From Paenibacillus sp. MAEPY2 (lineage in GTDB: Bacteria > Bacillota > Bacilli > Paenibacillales > Paenibacillaceae): a DNA stretch of 64,000 bases. This document shows, in pieces, positions 8,858 through 17,084 of this stretch (positions within the stretch are counted from its first letter, which is position 1; every line of letters starts with the position of its first letter). The stretch spans positions 248,001 to 312,000 of the forward strand of contig NZ_AWUK01000007.1 of NCBI RefSeq assembly GCF_000499205.1, written 5' to 3'. The position numbers were made by a program, and so were the translations under genes. Under the pieces are notes generated by a model. That model was not told the origin of the DNA. It ran no database searches and was given only the letters and a program-made list of their open reading frames with translations.

Positions 8858-9538
8858 TTAGTCACGGCTATTGAAAATTCCGATGTAACGAATCAGTTCA
8901 AGCAATGAGATTAGCGCTGCAGCAACGTAGGTCAATGCTGCGGCATTCAATACTTTGGCGACGCCTCGCTCTTCTTCATTCCGGATATAACCTTCCGATA
9001 CCATAATCTCTCTTGCGCGGTTACTTGCATTGAATTCGACTGGCAAAGTAATAAGTTGGAACGCAACGGTTACCGAGAAGAAGATGATACCAATTCCGAC
9101 AAGGTTCATTGCGTTAAAGATGAAACCGGCAATGAGCAAGAAAGGTGCAAGTCCGGATGCAAAGTTGACGATTGGGAAGATCCGGTGACGCAGTGCCAAC
9201 ATCGGATAATTTTCCTTATGCTGGATCGCATGGCCTACTTCGTGACACGCAACGGAGACAGCTGAGATAGAGTTTTCATAATATACAGGCTCAGACAACC
9301 TCACGACTCGATTAATCGGATCGTAGTGATCAGAGAGTGCTCCACGCACAGGCTCAATAGGAACGTCGTGCAGGCCGTTTGAGTCCAGCATGTGACGGGC
9401 AGCATCGTACCCAGTCATTCCATTCAGGTTTTTAACATCGGACCATCGGTTGAATGTACTCTTAACGCGAAATTGCGCCCATAAGGAGAGCAAAAAGGCG
9501 ATAATGATCAAAACGAACATACCGTTATTAAAACTCAT
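8858..9538 (-). CDS. Membrane-bound zinc metallopeptidase (YugP-like)
   Basis: This 226-residue protein belongs to the YugP-type neutral zinc metallopeptidases. An N-terminal membrane segment (about 7-22) is followed by a catalytic domain with HEVGHAIQH (zinc ligands His99 and His103, catalytic Glu100) and three more hydrophobic segments after residue 117. The ATG at 9538 sits six bases from GGAGGA; the upstream ATG at 9544 would abut that site. It is preceded by a MerR-type regulator gene 28 bp upstream in the same direction, so the two are likely one operon. The natural substrate is unknown. Confidence 0.85.
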   Translation of the reverse strand: MSFNNGMFVLIIIAFLLSLWAQFRVKSTFNRWSDVKNLNGMTGYDAARHMLDSNGLHDVPIEPVRGALSDHYDPINRVVRLSEPVYYENSISAVSVACHEVGHAIQHKENYPMLALRHRIFPIVNFASGLAPFLLIAGFIFNAMNLVGIGIIFFSVTVAFQLITLPVEFNASNRAREIMVSEGYIRNEEERGVAKVLNAAALTYVAAALISLLELIRYIGIFNSRD

Positions 9539-9566
9539 ATTCATTCCTCCGCTTTCTAATAATAAG

Positions 9567-9995
9567 CTACATCATGGTGTTCTCAAGCAAGATTTTCAAG
9601 GCTTCCATCGTACCGGCACTTTTGGCGAGTAATCCAGCCATCATTTTGCGTGCTTGTACAGGTTTCATCTCGCCAAGCAATGGTTTAAGTTCATTCACCT
9701 CTCGCTCAAGCTGTTGCACGTGGAGCTCTAAGGTTGTCAATTTGCTGGCAACCTGCTCTTCCGTGCTCACCAGACTCCACTTCTCAAGAGACTGCTTAAT
9801 CTCGTCGAGACTATATTTCTCTTGTTTCATCTGTACAATACGTTCAAGCCTGGTTAAAGTTTCATTACTATAGAGACGATAGTTTTTTTCTGTGCGCTCT
9901 TCAGGAGCGATGAGACCGAGCTTCGTGTAATAATCAATCGTCCGTTCACTCACACCTGCAGTTTTGGCAAGTTCGCCAATCCGAAACAATTTCAT
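9567..9995 (-). CDS. MerR-family transcriptional regulator
   Basis: This 142-residue regulator has an N-terminal MerR winged helix (FRIGELAKTAGVSERTIDYY, residues 4-23), a recognition wing (KNYRLYSNE) and a long coiled-coil dimerisation helix from about 75 to 110. There is no cysteine cluster of the metal-sensing type, so the signal is unknown. The ATG at 9995 gives the normal MerR N-terminus; the 24 extra residues of the longest reading look like leader sequence. It directly precedes the YugP-like peptidase gene and probably controls this small operon. Confidence 0.85.
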   Translation of the reverse strand: MKLFRIGELAKTAGVSERTIDYYTKLGLIAPEERTEKNYRLYSNETLTRLERIVQMKQEKYSLDEIKQSLEKWSLVSTEEQVASKLTTLELHVQQLEREVNELKPLLGEMKPVQARKMMAGLLAKSAGTMEALKILLENTMM

Positions 9996-10263
9996 ATCCC
10001 CAATGATATTCACCTCGCTTGCACATTCAAATGTAGGGAATTGTAGATTCCAGTTGCGGCTTTGCATAACCCGCCCAATTTTTTTCTTACTATTAGTTAT
10101 GATACATGATCTTTAACCATACAGTCAAACGTTACGCTTTAGTGGCTTTTCAGCTGCGTTTCTATATCTATGTGCTTATGGGACATGATTATGTACTTAA
10201 GTGCAAGAAAAAGACGTATGACTTTATTCCCAGAAATATTTTTCAGTTTTGATGAAAATACTC

Positions 10264-10293
10264 TTGTCAACTTTCCTGTCTTCTGCTTATAAT
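10264..10293 (+). promoter_or_regulatory. Sigma-A promoter of the amt operon
   Basis: TTGTCA (10264-10269) and a consensus TATAAT (10288-10293) are 18 bp apart. The predicted start is near 10300, about 50 nt upstream of the transporter ATG. Confidence 0.75.
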
Positions 10294-10314
10294 GGCATTA
10301 AGAGTTTCACGATA

Positions 10315-10331
10315 TGTGAATAAACCTAACA
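10315..10331. promoter_or_regulatory. GlnR/TnrA-type nitrogen box
   Basis: TGTGAATAAACCTAACA fits TGTNA-N7-TNACA exactly, the site bound by GlnR and TnrA in Bacilli. It lies just downstream of the predicted transcription start, a position that usually gives repression when nitrogen is plentiful. Placement in front of an ammonium transporter supports the call. Confidence 0.72.
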
Positions 10332-10349
10332 CAAGAGGGAGTGGGGTAT

Positions 10350-11750
10350 ATGAAAAAGAAATGGTTGGTGTCGGTGTTAATAATGCTCACGTTACTGGCT
10401 TTCCCGGTCAGCGCATTTGCAGCTGCGGAGGGGCCGACTAACATCGAACTTCAAAGCGGTCTGAACTCAGCCTTTACGTTTCTGGCTGTTGTGCTCGTTT
10501 TCCTGATGCAAGGGGGATTTGCTCTACTTGAAGCAGGTTCGACTCGAATGAAAAACGCAGGACACATTGCAGGAAAAACTATCCTGACATTGGGAATTTC
10601 GGTTATTGCCTTCTGGGCTCTGGGCTTCGGTCTTGGTTTCGGCAATGGTAACAGTTTCTTTGGAACAACCGGATTTTTCCTGAGTGGGGACGGAATGGCT
10701 GCTTCGTTCGAATCACTGGCCTTCTCTGATGTTCCGCTAACAATCAAATTTGTATTCCACCTTGCCTTTGCAGCGGTATCCCTGGCCATTGCCTGCGGTG
10801 GTATGGCAGAGCGTGCAAAGATGAGTGTATATATCGTTTTCGGTACGCTGTATACCATTATTATGTATCCGGTTGTTGCTCACTGGGTATGGGGCGGCGG
10901 CTGGTTGGCTGAGCTTGGTATGCAAGATTTTGCAGGCTCCACAGTTGTCCACTTGACGGGTGCAACTGCTGCACTGGTAGCAACGATCCTGTTGAAGCCG
11001 CGTATCGGCAAGTATAACAAAGATGGTAAACCTAACATTATTCCAGGTCATAACCAGGTTTACTCCGTACTGGGTGTAATTATCCTCTGGATCGGCTGGT
11101 TCGGTTTCAACCCAGGTAGTACATTATCTGCTATGGGTGATGGATTCTTCGGTTATGTGGCATTAACTACAAACGTAGCTGCGGCTGCGGGTGGTGTTGC
11201 TGCACTGTTAATCTCATGGGCTGTATTGGGTAAATCCGATATTCCTAGCATGCTGAATGGTGTGCTCGCGGCACTGGTTGCCATCACAGGTGCTTGTGCT
11301 TTCGTTGAACCATGGGCAGCTCTGGTTATTGGTGCTCTGGCTGGTATTATCACATTCTTCACAGCTCAATACTTTGAGCGCAAAGGAATTGACGATCCAA
11401 TCTATGCTTTCTCTGTACACGGTATTGCCGGTATGTGGGGAGCAATCTCCACAGGTTTGTTCGCAACACCGGAACTTGCTGAGAATGCAGGCGTAGGTCA
11501 AGCGGGTCTGTTCTATGGCGGTGGTTTCCACCAACTGGGTGTTCAGCTTTTGGGTCTGGCAGGTGCATTTGCCTTCGTACTGATCATGTCCTTCATTATT
11601 CTCGGTGGTATGAAAGCTGTCATGGGAATCCGTGTAACGGAAGAAGAAGAGACGATGGGTCTGGATTTAAGTGAGCATGGAACTTACGGGTACCCTGAAC
11701 AAATGAAAAATGGTGAAACGAAATCCAATGGCGGTACGTTCAGCTCCTAA
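10350..11750 (+). CDS. amtB: Ammonium transporter (Amt family)
   Basis: This 466-residue protein conducts ammonium/ammonia across the cytoplasmic membrane. It opens with a cleavable signal peptide (MKKKWLVSVLIMLTLLAFPV, cut near AFAAAEG), as in Gram-negative AmtB, followed by eleven predicted membrane helices. Family landmarks are AGSTRMKNAGHIAGKT (near 63), VHLTGATAALVATIL, the WFGFNPGS segment and AFSVHGIAGMWGAISTG with its pore histidine. The cytoplasmic tail (EEEETMGLDLSEHGTYGYPE) is the usual Amt C-terminus. The ATG at 10350 follows AGAGGGAGTGGGG; the GTG at 10341 would lie inside that site. No glnK/PII gene follows; a GlnD-like nucleotidyltransferase gene does, 39 bp later. Confidence 0.93.
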   Translation: MKKKWLVSVLIMLTLLAFPVSAFAAAEGPTNIELQSGLNSAFTFLAVVLVFLMQGGFALLEAGSTRMKNAGHIAGKTILTLGISVIAFWALGFGLGFGNGNSFFGTTGFFLSGDGMAASFESLAFSDVPLTIKFVFHLAFAAVSLAIACGGMAERAKMSVYIVFGTLYTIIMYPVVAHWVWGGGWLAELGMQDFAGSTVVHLTGATAALVATILLKPRIGKYNKDGKPNIIPGHNQVYSVLGVIILWIGWFGFNPGSTLSAMGDGFFGYVALTTNVAAAAGGVAALLISWAVLGKSDIPSMLNGVLAALVAITGACAFVEPWAALVIGALAGIITFFTAQYFERKGIDDPIYAFSVHGIAGMWGAISTGLFATPELAENAGVGQAGLFYGGGFHQLGVQLLGLAGAFAFVLIMSFIILGGMKAVMGIRVTEEEETMGLDLSEHGTYGYPEQMKNGETKSNGGTFSS

Positions 11751-11789
11751 GAGGAATGATTGCTGAATCATGCTTCAAGGAGGCTGGAC

Positions 11790-12878
11790 ATGATGGAACC
11801 CATCCCGTATATAAATCAATCCTGGTCCTATCAGGGAATAGATGGTGCGGCATCTTCTCAAGAACTGCGCCAGGCACGTGTTATATTGCAGAATGAGCTC
11901 CTGGAACTGTTGTCCGCTTCCTTGTCGCCGATTGAATGGTACCAGACGGTAAATGAACTGCATGACCGGGTTGCTCGGCGCGCAGTAGAGTTATGCATCC
12001 AGGGGATGGTAGAGGAAGGCCTAGGCCGACCTCCCGTCCCCTATGCCTTTATCGTTTTTGGCAGTTCCGGCAGGCAGGAAGCGACGTTATGGAGTGATCA
12101 GGACAATGGCATGATAATCAGCGATACCCCGCATGAGGATAAAGAAACATATTTTGCCGAACTCGGACTTCGAATGACCGATATGCTGGAGGAACTAGGC
12201 TATGCCAAATGTGAAGGCAAAGTGATGTGTTCTGAGTCTTTATGGAGGAAAACGCTGGAATCATGGAAGGAACAACTGAAAGCATGGGGATCGGATCTGT
12301 CATGGGAGCCGGTTCGCAATTTGATTATCGCTTCAGACATGCGTTTTGTTGCGGGTGAGCCTGAGCTGGCGGAGGAATGGATTTCTGCGTTTTATGAAGG
12401 GTTCAGGTCAGTTCCTGAGCTTTCCGATGCCGTGCTGCGTAATACCGTTAAACACAAGGCGACACTCAACATCCTCGGACGGGTAGTGACCGAACGATTC
12501 GGTGAACATGCAGGTGGGTTTGATGTGAAATACGGCTTGTATATTCCACTGGTGAACAGTGCGCGTTTTCTGGCTTTGCAGCATGGTATCAAGGAAACAT
12601 CCACGCTCAAGCGAATTCAGAGGTTGGTTTCGCTTGAAGCAGTTCCGCTTACTTTGCTGGATGCAGCTCAGCGTGCATTTATGACAGCTTTGAGGCTCCG
12701 ACGCAGTACACCTATTGTGATTAAACATGGATTGCAGCATAGCGGTGGTTTCCTGAATGAGAAACAGTTGAAGGAAAAACAAATGCTTTATGAGCTCCGG
12801 GATACGTTAGGGTTGGTGCGGCGAGTACATCGTGCGCTGCAAAGACAACTTCGGTTTGCAGAAAGGAGACGTCCATGA
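11790..12878 (+). CDS. DUF294 nucleotidyltransferase-like protein
   Basis: This 362-residue protein resembles the DUF294 group, related to the nucleotidyltransferase of GlnD (the PII uridylyltransferase). The core motif is G-S-S-G-R-Q-E (91-97) followed by S-D-Q-D-N-G (102-107), in which Asp103 and Asp105 would bind metal. The helical remainder matches the DUF294 C-terminal region. The CBS domains often fused at the N-terminus of this family are absent. The ATG at 11790 follows AAGGAGG with six bases between. The gene lies between amt and an exonuclease gene whose start overlaps its stop by four bases (ATGA), so the three should be one operon. A role in nitrogen signalling is inference; the modified target is unknown. 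Confidence 0.78.
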   Translation: MMEPIPYINQSWSYQGIDGAASSQELRQARVILQNELLELLSASLSPIEWYQTVNELHDRVARRAVELCIQGMVEEGLGRPPVPYAFIVFGSSGRQEATLWSDQDNGMIISDTPHEDKETYFAELGLRMTDMLEELGYAKCEGKVMCSESLWRKTLESWKEQLKAWGSDLSWEPVRNLIIASDMRFVAGEPELAEEWISAFYEGFRSVPELSDAVLRNTVKHKATLNILGRVVTERFGEHAGGFDVKYGLYIPLVNSARFLALQHGIKETSTLKRIQRLVSLEAVPLTLLDAAQRAFMTALRLRRSTPIVIKHGLQHSGGFLNEKQLKEKQMLYELRDTLGLVRRVHRALQRQLRFAERRRP

Positions 12879-13612
12879 GAGAGCCGGCAAGGGGCAATAC
12901 TGGATTCTGGAATTCGCTGCGCCAGGGAGGGGTTCCTTCCGCCATCGCTTCCATAATGGGAGCCCCTACGGCGCAACATATGGCGTTTATCCGTTCGATG
13001 ATGAGAGAACAGCGCAGACCCGAGGTGCTGCACACGCCCTTGAACGAGTTGAATGCGGTCGTATTTGATCTGGAAACGACAGGCTTCTCTCCCCAGCATG
13101 GGGATGAGATTCTTTCCTTTGGGGCGGTGCGCATTCATGGCGGTGTCATGCTGGAGAATGAGCAGTTCTATACGTTGGTTCAGTCCAAAGTTACCGTTCC
13201 GGAACACATTACCGAATTAACAGGAATTACACAGGAAATGACGCTGGAAGCTCCGTCGCTGCTGGAAGGCTTGCATGATTTCATGTCTTTTGTTGGCGGG
13301 AGTGTACTGGTTGCTCATGCAAGCGCGCATGACCGGGCTTTTCTGAATGCGGCCTTATGGCGGACATCCAAAGTAAGGCTCACGCACCGGCTCATTGATA
13401 CGATGATGCTGGCGCGTTGGCTTGAACCGAGCAGAACAGGCTATGGGCTGGATGAATTGCTGGAATCCAGAGGCATTCCAATCTATGGACGCCATCACGC
13501 CTTGGAGGATGCCAAAATGACTGCACAATTATGGTCCTGTTATCTGGAGGATATGACTCATCAAAAGGTAAACACATTGGGCGATCTGTACACCCAGTTA
13601 AGTCACGCATAG
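12875..13612 (+). CDS. DnaQ-like 3'-5' exonuclease
   Basis: This 245-residue protein is a DEDDh exonuclease related to the epsilon subunit of DNA polymerase III. The acidic residues are visible: Asp65 and Glu67 in FDLETTGF, Asp153 in VAHASAHDRAFL, and His208 with Asp212 in GRHHALEDAKM. An N-terminal segment of about 55 residues precedes the catalytic fold. Its ATG overlaps the stop of the DUF294 gene, which implies translational coupling. Pairing of DUF294 and DnaQ-like proteins is a recurrent arrangement, so the enzyme may act on nucleic acid or nucleotide linked to the partner rather than in replication; that is inference. The last 15 bases overlap the convergent JAMM gene. Confidence 0.85.
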   Translation: MREPARGNTGFWNSLRQGGVPSAIASIMGAPTAQHMAFIRSMMREQRRPEVLHTPLNELNAVVFDLETTGFSPQHGDEILSFGAVRIHGGVMLENEQFYTLVQSKVTVPEHITELTGITQEMTLEAPSLLEGLHDFMSFVGGSVLVAHASAHDRAFLNAALWRTSKVRLTHRLIDTMMLARWLEPSRTGYGLDELLESRGIPIYGRHHALEDAKMTAQLWSCYLEDMTHQKVNTLGDLYTQLSHA

Positions 13613-14086
13613 CTGGGCGGCCTGTAAGCTGTAAGAATGGACATGGGCCATTCCAATGGATGAATCAGGACCTGTGTGGATCTGATAACCGTTTAGAAGC
13701 ATCTTTGGTTGTGATTCAGCATTAAGGTCAGGCGACCCGATAAGATATACCTGGAGTAATCCGGCGAAAATCGGTAGGTTACGCAGATCCTCGTTGGAAG
13801 GAATGGGCGTGGTTCGGGGGTGGGAGTGAAAGAGTCCGATTAATTGTGGCTCATTGAACACACAACGAATCCAGTCTGCATCATCCAGCGAGAAATGGTG
13901 CAGCGGGTCAGGCGCTACGTTACGAATCGGCTGAAACCGACTGATTCGTATGCCGCCCGCTGCGGCTTCACCCAGCACAACCCCGCAGGCTTCCATTGGC
14001 AGCGATGCGAACATATGCTTAGACATTTCTTGCTCTACGGAGCGGGGGATGTAGAAGCTGTTCTGCTGCTCGTGAAGTGCTGCCAT
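13598..14086 (-). CDS. JAMM/Mov34-family metallopeptidase
   Basis: This 162-residue protein has a complete JAMM zinc site: Glu32 in MEACGVVLG, His87 and His89 in GLFHSHPRTTP, and Asp100 after PIPSNE. Stand-alone bacterial JAMM proteins cut isopeptide or peptide bonds, in some cases to mature ubiquitin-like sulphur carriers or cysteine-conjugated intermediates. No carrier or E1-like gene is nearby, so the substrate is unknown. The start follows GAGGGGTGAATACAA. The gene is convergent with and overlaps the exonuclease gene by 15 bp, and a plus-strand terminator lies just beyond its 5' end. Confidence 0.82.
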   Translation of the reverse strand: MAALHEQQNSFYIPRSVEQEMSKHMFASLPMEACGVVLGEAAAGGIRISRFQPIRNVAPDPLHHFSLDDADWIRCVFNEPQLIGLFHSHPRTTPIPSNEDLRNLPIFAGLLQVYLIGSPDLNAESQPKMLLNGYQIHTGPDSSIGMAHVHSYSLQAAQLCVT

Positions 14087-14108
14087 TTGTATTCACCCCT
14101 CTCTCTTT

Positions 14109-14137
14109 GGCTCCTGCTTCGGCAGGAGTCCTTTTTT
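14109..14137 (+). terminator. Plus-strand terminator beyond the JAMM gene
   Basis: A GC-rich stem with one G-U pair (14109-14117 with 14122-14130, TTCG tetraloop) is followed by six T. The only plus-strand genes upstream are the amt-DUF294-exonuclease operon, which ended 500 bp earlier, and I see no terminator between. The operon transcript would therefore run antisense through the whole JAMM gene. Confidence 0.75.
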
Positions 14138-14282
14138 AATTTTATTTTGTTTAACCCGGATTGTAAAATTTTAAAGGAACAGGGTACAATATGAAAGAAC
14201 GCATTTGGATTAAGTCCAAAAAAGCGTTACCATCTGCTGCATTTGCGTTAGATGTGCTGATCAAATAAAAGGGTGGCTGGCC

Positions 14283-14834
14283 ATGAAACGAAACATATAC
14301 ATACTGCTGGGTGTTGTATTGCTTGTGGGCATTGCTTTGGCTCAAAATGCAGACAACGGAATTGCAGCCGTGTTTAAGCAAGAGGAGCCGATGCCCACAG
14401 AGACGGGGCCAAAGGCGGGTTTACTGGCACCAGCCTTCTCTTTGCACGCCATGGATGGGAAAACCTACTCTGTAGACGGAGCCAAGGAAAAGGCCATCTT
14501 CGTCAGTTTCTGGGCATCCTGGTGTGAACCGTGCAAGCAGGAGGCTCCTGAGCTTAATACATTGGCAGCAAAATACAAAGACAAACTGGATCTGTACGGT
14601 GTGAATGTAACCACGTACGATAAAATCAGGGATGCCAAAGCCTTTGTGGATGAATACAAACTGACGTTCCCTATTTTGCTTGATGAAGACGGAACAGCAT
14701 ATGCCAAATATAACGGTATCGCTTTTCCGACGAATGTACTGATTGACTCCAGAGGTGTCATTCAGGAAATTATCCTGGGGATTCTGCCAGAAAAAGAGCT
14801 GGAGCGCAAAATTAAGGAATTAATTGCGAATTAG
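14283..14834 (+). CDS. TlpA/ResA-like thiol-disulfide oxidoreductase
   Basis: This 183-residue extracytoplasmic thioredoxin-fold protein has an uncleaved or cleaved N-terminal membrane segment (about 4-20) and the active site WASWCEPCKQEAPE (Cys81, Cys84). The cis-proline is in AFPTN. ResA-like proteins reduce disulfides on the outer face of the membrane, for example in cytochrome c maturation; here no ccs genes adjoin, so the client is unknown. The Cys-Glu-Pro-Cys motif is typical for the ResA group. It ends at a bidirectional terminator shared with the convergent cimA. Confidence 0.88.
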   Translation: MKRNIYILLGVVLLVGIALAQNADNGIAAVFKQEEPMPTETGPKAGLLAPAFSLHAMDGKTYSVDGAKEKAIFVSFWASWCEPCKQEAPELNTLAAKYKDKLDLYGVNVTTYDKIRDAKAFVDEYKLTFPILLDEDGTAYAKYNGIAFPTNVLIDSRGVIQEIILGILPEKELERKIKELIAN

Positions 14835-14849
14835 CCAAGCGAGAAGCAA

Positions 14850-14888
14850 AAGCGCCCGTCTTCCAATGTTTATTGGAGACAGGCGCTT
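14850..14888. terminator. Bidirectional terminator between the ResA-like gene and cimA
   Basis: AAGCGCC (14850-14856) pairs with GGCGCTT (14882-14888), and GTCTTCCAAT pairs with ATTGGAGAC inside. T-rich sequence follows on both strands. Confidence 0.85.
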
Positions 14889-14912
14889 CTTTTATTTTCC
14901 GGGAAATATGCA

Positions 14913-16532
14913 TTAATGGTTGCTTAGTCCGTGAGCAGGTATGTTGACTACATCAGGCTCGTGCTGCAATTTTTCCTGAAGAAGGGCATAACGGAAACTG
15001 TGTACAAGTGCTTCCCAGCTCGCTTCAATCACGTTCTCGGATACACCGACCGTATTCCACGTGTTTTCGGTGTTTTTGGATTCAATTAATACACGAACCT
15101 TCGCTGCGGTAGCGTCTTTTTCATCCAAAACACGTACTTTATAGTCGGAGAGATGCATGTTGGCAAGGGAAGGGAAGTATTGCACAAGGGCTTTACGAAG
15201 TGCGTTATCCAGTGCATTGACTGGACCATTGCCTTCAGCCGCAGTATAAGCACTTGTCCCGCCTACGTTAAGTTTAACAAAGGCTTCCGAAACAACAGAC
15301 TTTCCAGCCACTTTTTCAACAAGCATCTTGAACGATTCAAAGGTAAACAATTCTTTCATGTCACCGTTGGCTTCACGAATCAACAATTCAAGCGAGGCAT
15401 CGGCGCCTTCGAACTGATAACCCTGATGTTCCAGATCTTTGATCTTCTCAATGATCTGACGTGAATTGGCACTGCTCGGATCGAATTCAAGACCCAGTTC
15501 CTGTGCTTTGGACACGATGTTGCTTTGTCCTGCCAGTTCGGAGACGAGTACACGCTGTTTGTTCCCTACAAGCTCGGGCGCGATATGTTCGTAGGTTCGC
15601 GAATCACGCAATATAGCTGAGACGTGGATGCCACCCTTGTGGGCGAAAGCTGCATTTCCGACATATGGCTGATTGATCGGCATATTTACATTGGCAATCT
15701 CGCTAACGTAACGGGCCACATTTGTGAGTTGTCGCATCGAATCCTCAGACACGCATTCATATCCAAGCTTCAGTTGCAAATTAGGGATAATGGAAGCGAG
15801 GTTGGCGTTACCGCATCTCTCTCCATAACCGTTCATTGTACCCTGGACCTGTCTGGCCCCAGCTTGTACAGCGCTTAACGTATTGGCGACAGCAAGTTCA
15901 CAATCATTATGTGTATGAATACCCAATTGAGCTTGTGGAAGGCGCCCAGCCAGTGTGGATACGATCTCATATACTTCATGTGGCATCGTTCCGCCATTGG
16001 TATCGCACATCACAAGCCAGTCCGCTCCGGCTTCATGGGCTTTGGTCAGCACGGCCTGTGCATAATCCGGGTTGTGCTTGAATCCGTCGAAGAAATGCTC
16101 TGCATCAAAGATGACTTCCATGCCGTTTTGTTTCAGGTAGGCAATAGAATCGTAGATCATGGACAGGTTTTCTTCCAAAGTGGTTTGCAAAGCTGTGTGC
16201 ACGTGAAAATCCCATGATTTACCAACCAGCGTCGCTGCCTGAGCACCTGATTCAATCATGCGCTTCAAATTGGCGTCTTCACTCGCGATGCTGCCTTTAC
16301 GACGCGTGCTGCCAAAAGCGACAATTTTGGCATTCAGGTTCAATTCCTTGACTCTTTTGAAAAACTCAATGTCCTTGGTGTTACTGCCGGGAATTCCGCC
16401 TTCAATATAATGAGCACCGAGGTCATCAAGCTTCTTGGCAATTTTGAGCTTGTCATCTGCCGATAAGCTGACTCCCTCCCCTTGTGTGCCGTCACGTAAA
16501 GTCGTATCGAAGATGGAGATGGCCTTTGACAT
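14913..16532 (-). CDS. cimA: (R)-citramalate synthase
   Basis: CimA condenses pyruvate and acetyl-CoA to citramalate, a threonine-independent entry to isoleucine. The 539-residue protein opens with IFDTTLRDGTQGEGVSLS, the HMGL-like barrel signature, carries the metal-binding HTHNDCELAVANTL and the GNANLASIIPNL stretch, and ends with a LeuA-type regulatory domain from about 400 (SYKVRVL-like DYKVRVLDEKDATAA). Length and motifs fit the long CimA type rather than LeuA or homocitrate synthase. The ATG follows TTAAAGGAGGATCTTC. It is transcribed alone, apparently from an extended -10 promoter about 165 bp upstream with a structured leader, but no T-box core sequence was seen. Confidence 0.92.
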   Translation of the reverse strand: MSKAISIFDTTLRDGTQGEGVSLSADDKLKIAKKLDDLGAHYIEGGIPGSNTKDIEFFKRVKELNLNAKIVAFGSTRRKGSIASEDANLKRMIESGAQAATLVGKSWDFHVHTALQTTLEENLSMIYDSIAYLKQNGMEVIFDAEHFFDGFKHNPDYAQAVLTKAHEAGADWLVMCDTNGGTMPHEVYEIVSTLAGRLPQAQLGIHTHNDCELAVANTLSAVQAGARQVQGTMNGYGERCGNANLASIIPNLQLKLGYECVSEDSMRQLTNVARYVSEIANVNMPINQPYVGNAAFAHKGGIHVSAILRDSRTYEHIAPELVGNKQRVLVSELAGQSNIVSKAQELGLEFDPSSANSRQIIEKIKDLEHQGYQFEGADASLELLIREANGDMKELFTFESFKMLVEKVAGKSVVSEAFVKLNVGGTSAYTAAEGNGPVNALDNALRKALVQYFPSLANMHLSDYKVRVLDEKDATAAKVRVLIESKNTENTWNTVGVSENVIEASWEALVHSFRYALLQEKLQHEPDVVNIPAHGLSNH

Positions 16533-16881
16533 GAAGATCCTCCTTTAAGATGAAGCGCTTTTTTTAGAAAGTTTAATGGTGTGTTTGAAAAAAAACGGTT
16601 GATCATATGGGTGACGAATCCTTCGATTCTGTAACGCTACACTGTATTAAATTCAAAGTGTAGATTTGTCCTAAAATCGTGAATTTGTATAATTAATTAT
16701 TATAGCACCATTATCGCCAAATGCTACATCGAATTCACCATTTGGTGTAACAAATGATGGATTGTAGAGTAGAGTGTGTTGTAAACAGTAGTCTTGTAAT
16801 ATGTTATGCTTCATCTATATGCAGCTATTCCGGGATTGAATATGGATTCTAAATTTGCTCTGCATAAATGGAGGGAAGAGG
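16533..16881. other. Intergenic region upstream of cimA
   Basis: This 349-bp AT-rich spacer lies between divergent cimA and the 35-residue ORF. On the cimA side the leader could form a 7-bp stem (CTACACT with AGTGTAG, about 16647-16673) and a small hairpin near 16617-16630. No T-box or other riboswitch core was recognised. Confidence 0.45.
16699..16707 (-). promoter_or_regulatory. Extended -10 promoter candidate for cimA
   Basis: On the minus strand TGCTATAAT gives a consensus -10 (16699-16704) with the TG extension. No good -35 hexamer is present, which is normal for extended -10 promoters. Confidence 0.45.
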
Positions 16882-16989
16882 ATGACTATTGTCTGGGAGA
16901 ATATAATCATTTCTTTCATTTTGATCGCTATTATGGTCGTTGCCGTGTGGGGTGTCATTCGAATGATCGTTAAATCTCTTCGAAAATAA
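16882..16989 (+). CDS. Small membrane protein (35 aa)
   Basis: A short ORF follows a good ribosome-binding site (GGAGGGAAGAGG). The product is one hydrophobic helix (NIIISFILIAIMVVAVWGVI) flanked by acidic residues at the N-terminus and a basic tail (RMIVKSLRK), the layout of a single-span membrane peptide. Nothing else is recognisable. It lies 95 bp upstream of dinB in the same direction, but an extended -10 element lies between them, so co-transcription is not required. It is below the length cut-off of most gene callers. Confidence 0.55.
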   Translation: MTIVWENIIISFILIAIMVVAVWGVIRMIVKSLRK

Positions 16990-17021
16990 GGGGATATGAA
17001 TGATATTTACATAAGGTATTT

Positions 17022-17030
17022 TGATATAAT
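17022..17030 (+). promoter_or_regulatory. Extended -10 promoter candidate for dinB
   Basis: TGATATAAT matches the extended -10 consensus. The -35 region is poor. The predicted start gives a leader of about 48 nt to the dinB ATG. No LexA box was seen around it. Confidence 0.4.
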
Positions 17031-17084
17031 AGATAAGAGAATGTTTTTCGAGGAATAGTGTATAAGAAAGGGCGGTGGTAGATC

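Larger units (their letters stand above)
9996..10349. other. Divergent regulatory region between merR and the ammonium transporter
   Basis: This 354-bp stretch contains the sigma-A promoter and GlnR/TnrA-type box of the ammonium transporter operon, listed separately. The left 250 bp are AT-rich with no further gene. The merR promoter should lie here, but no hexamer pair stands out. Confidence 0.5.

Noticed and set aside
16533..16760. Possible T-box or other amino-acid riboswitch upstream of cimA.
   Set aside because: The leader has two small stems but no GGUGGNACCGCG-like T-box sequence, and the T run is too far from the hairpin to form an obvious terminator.
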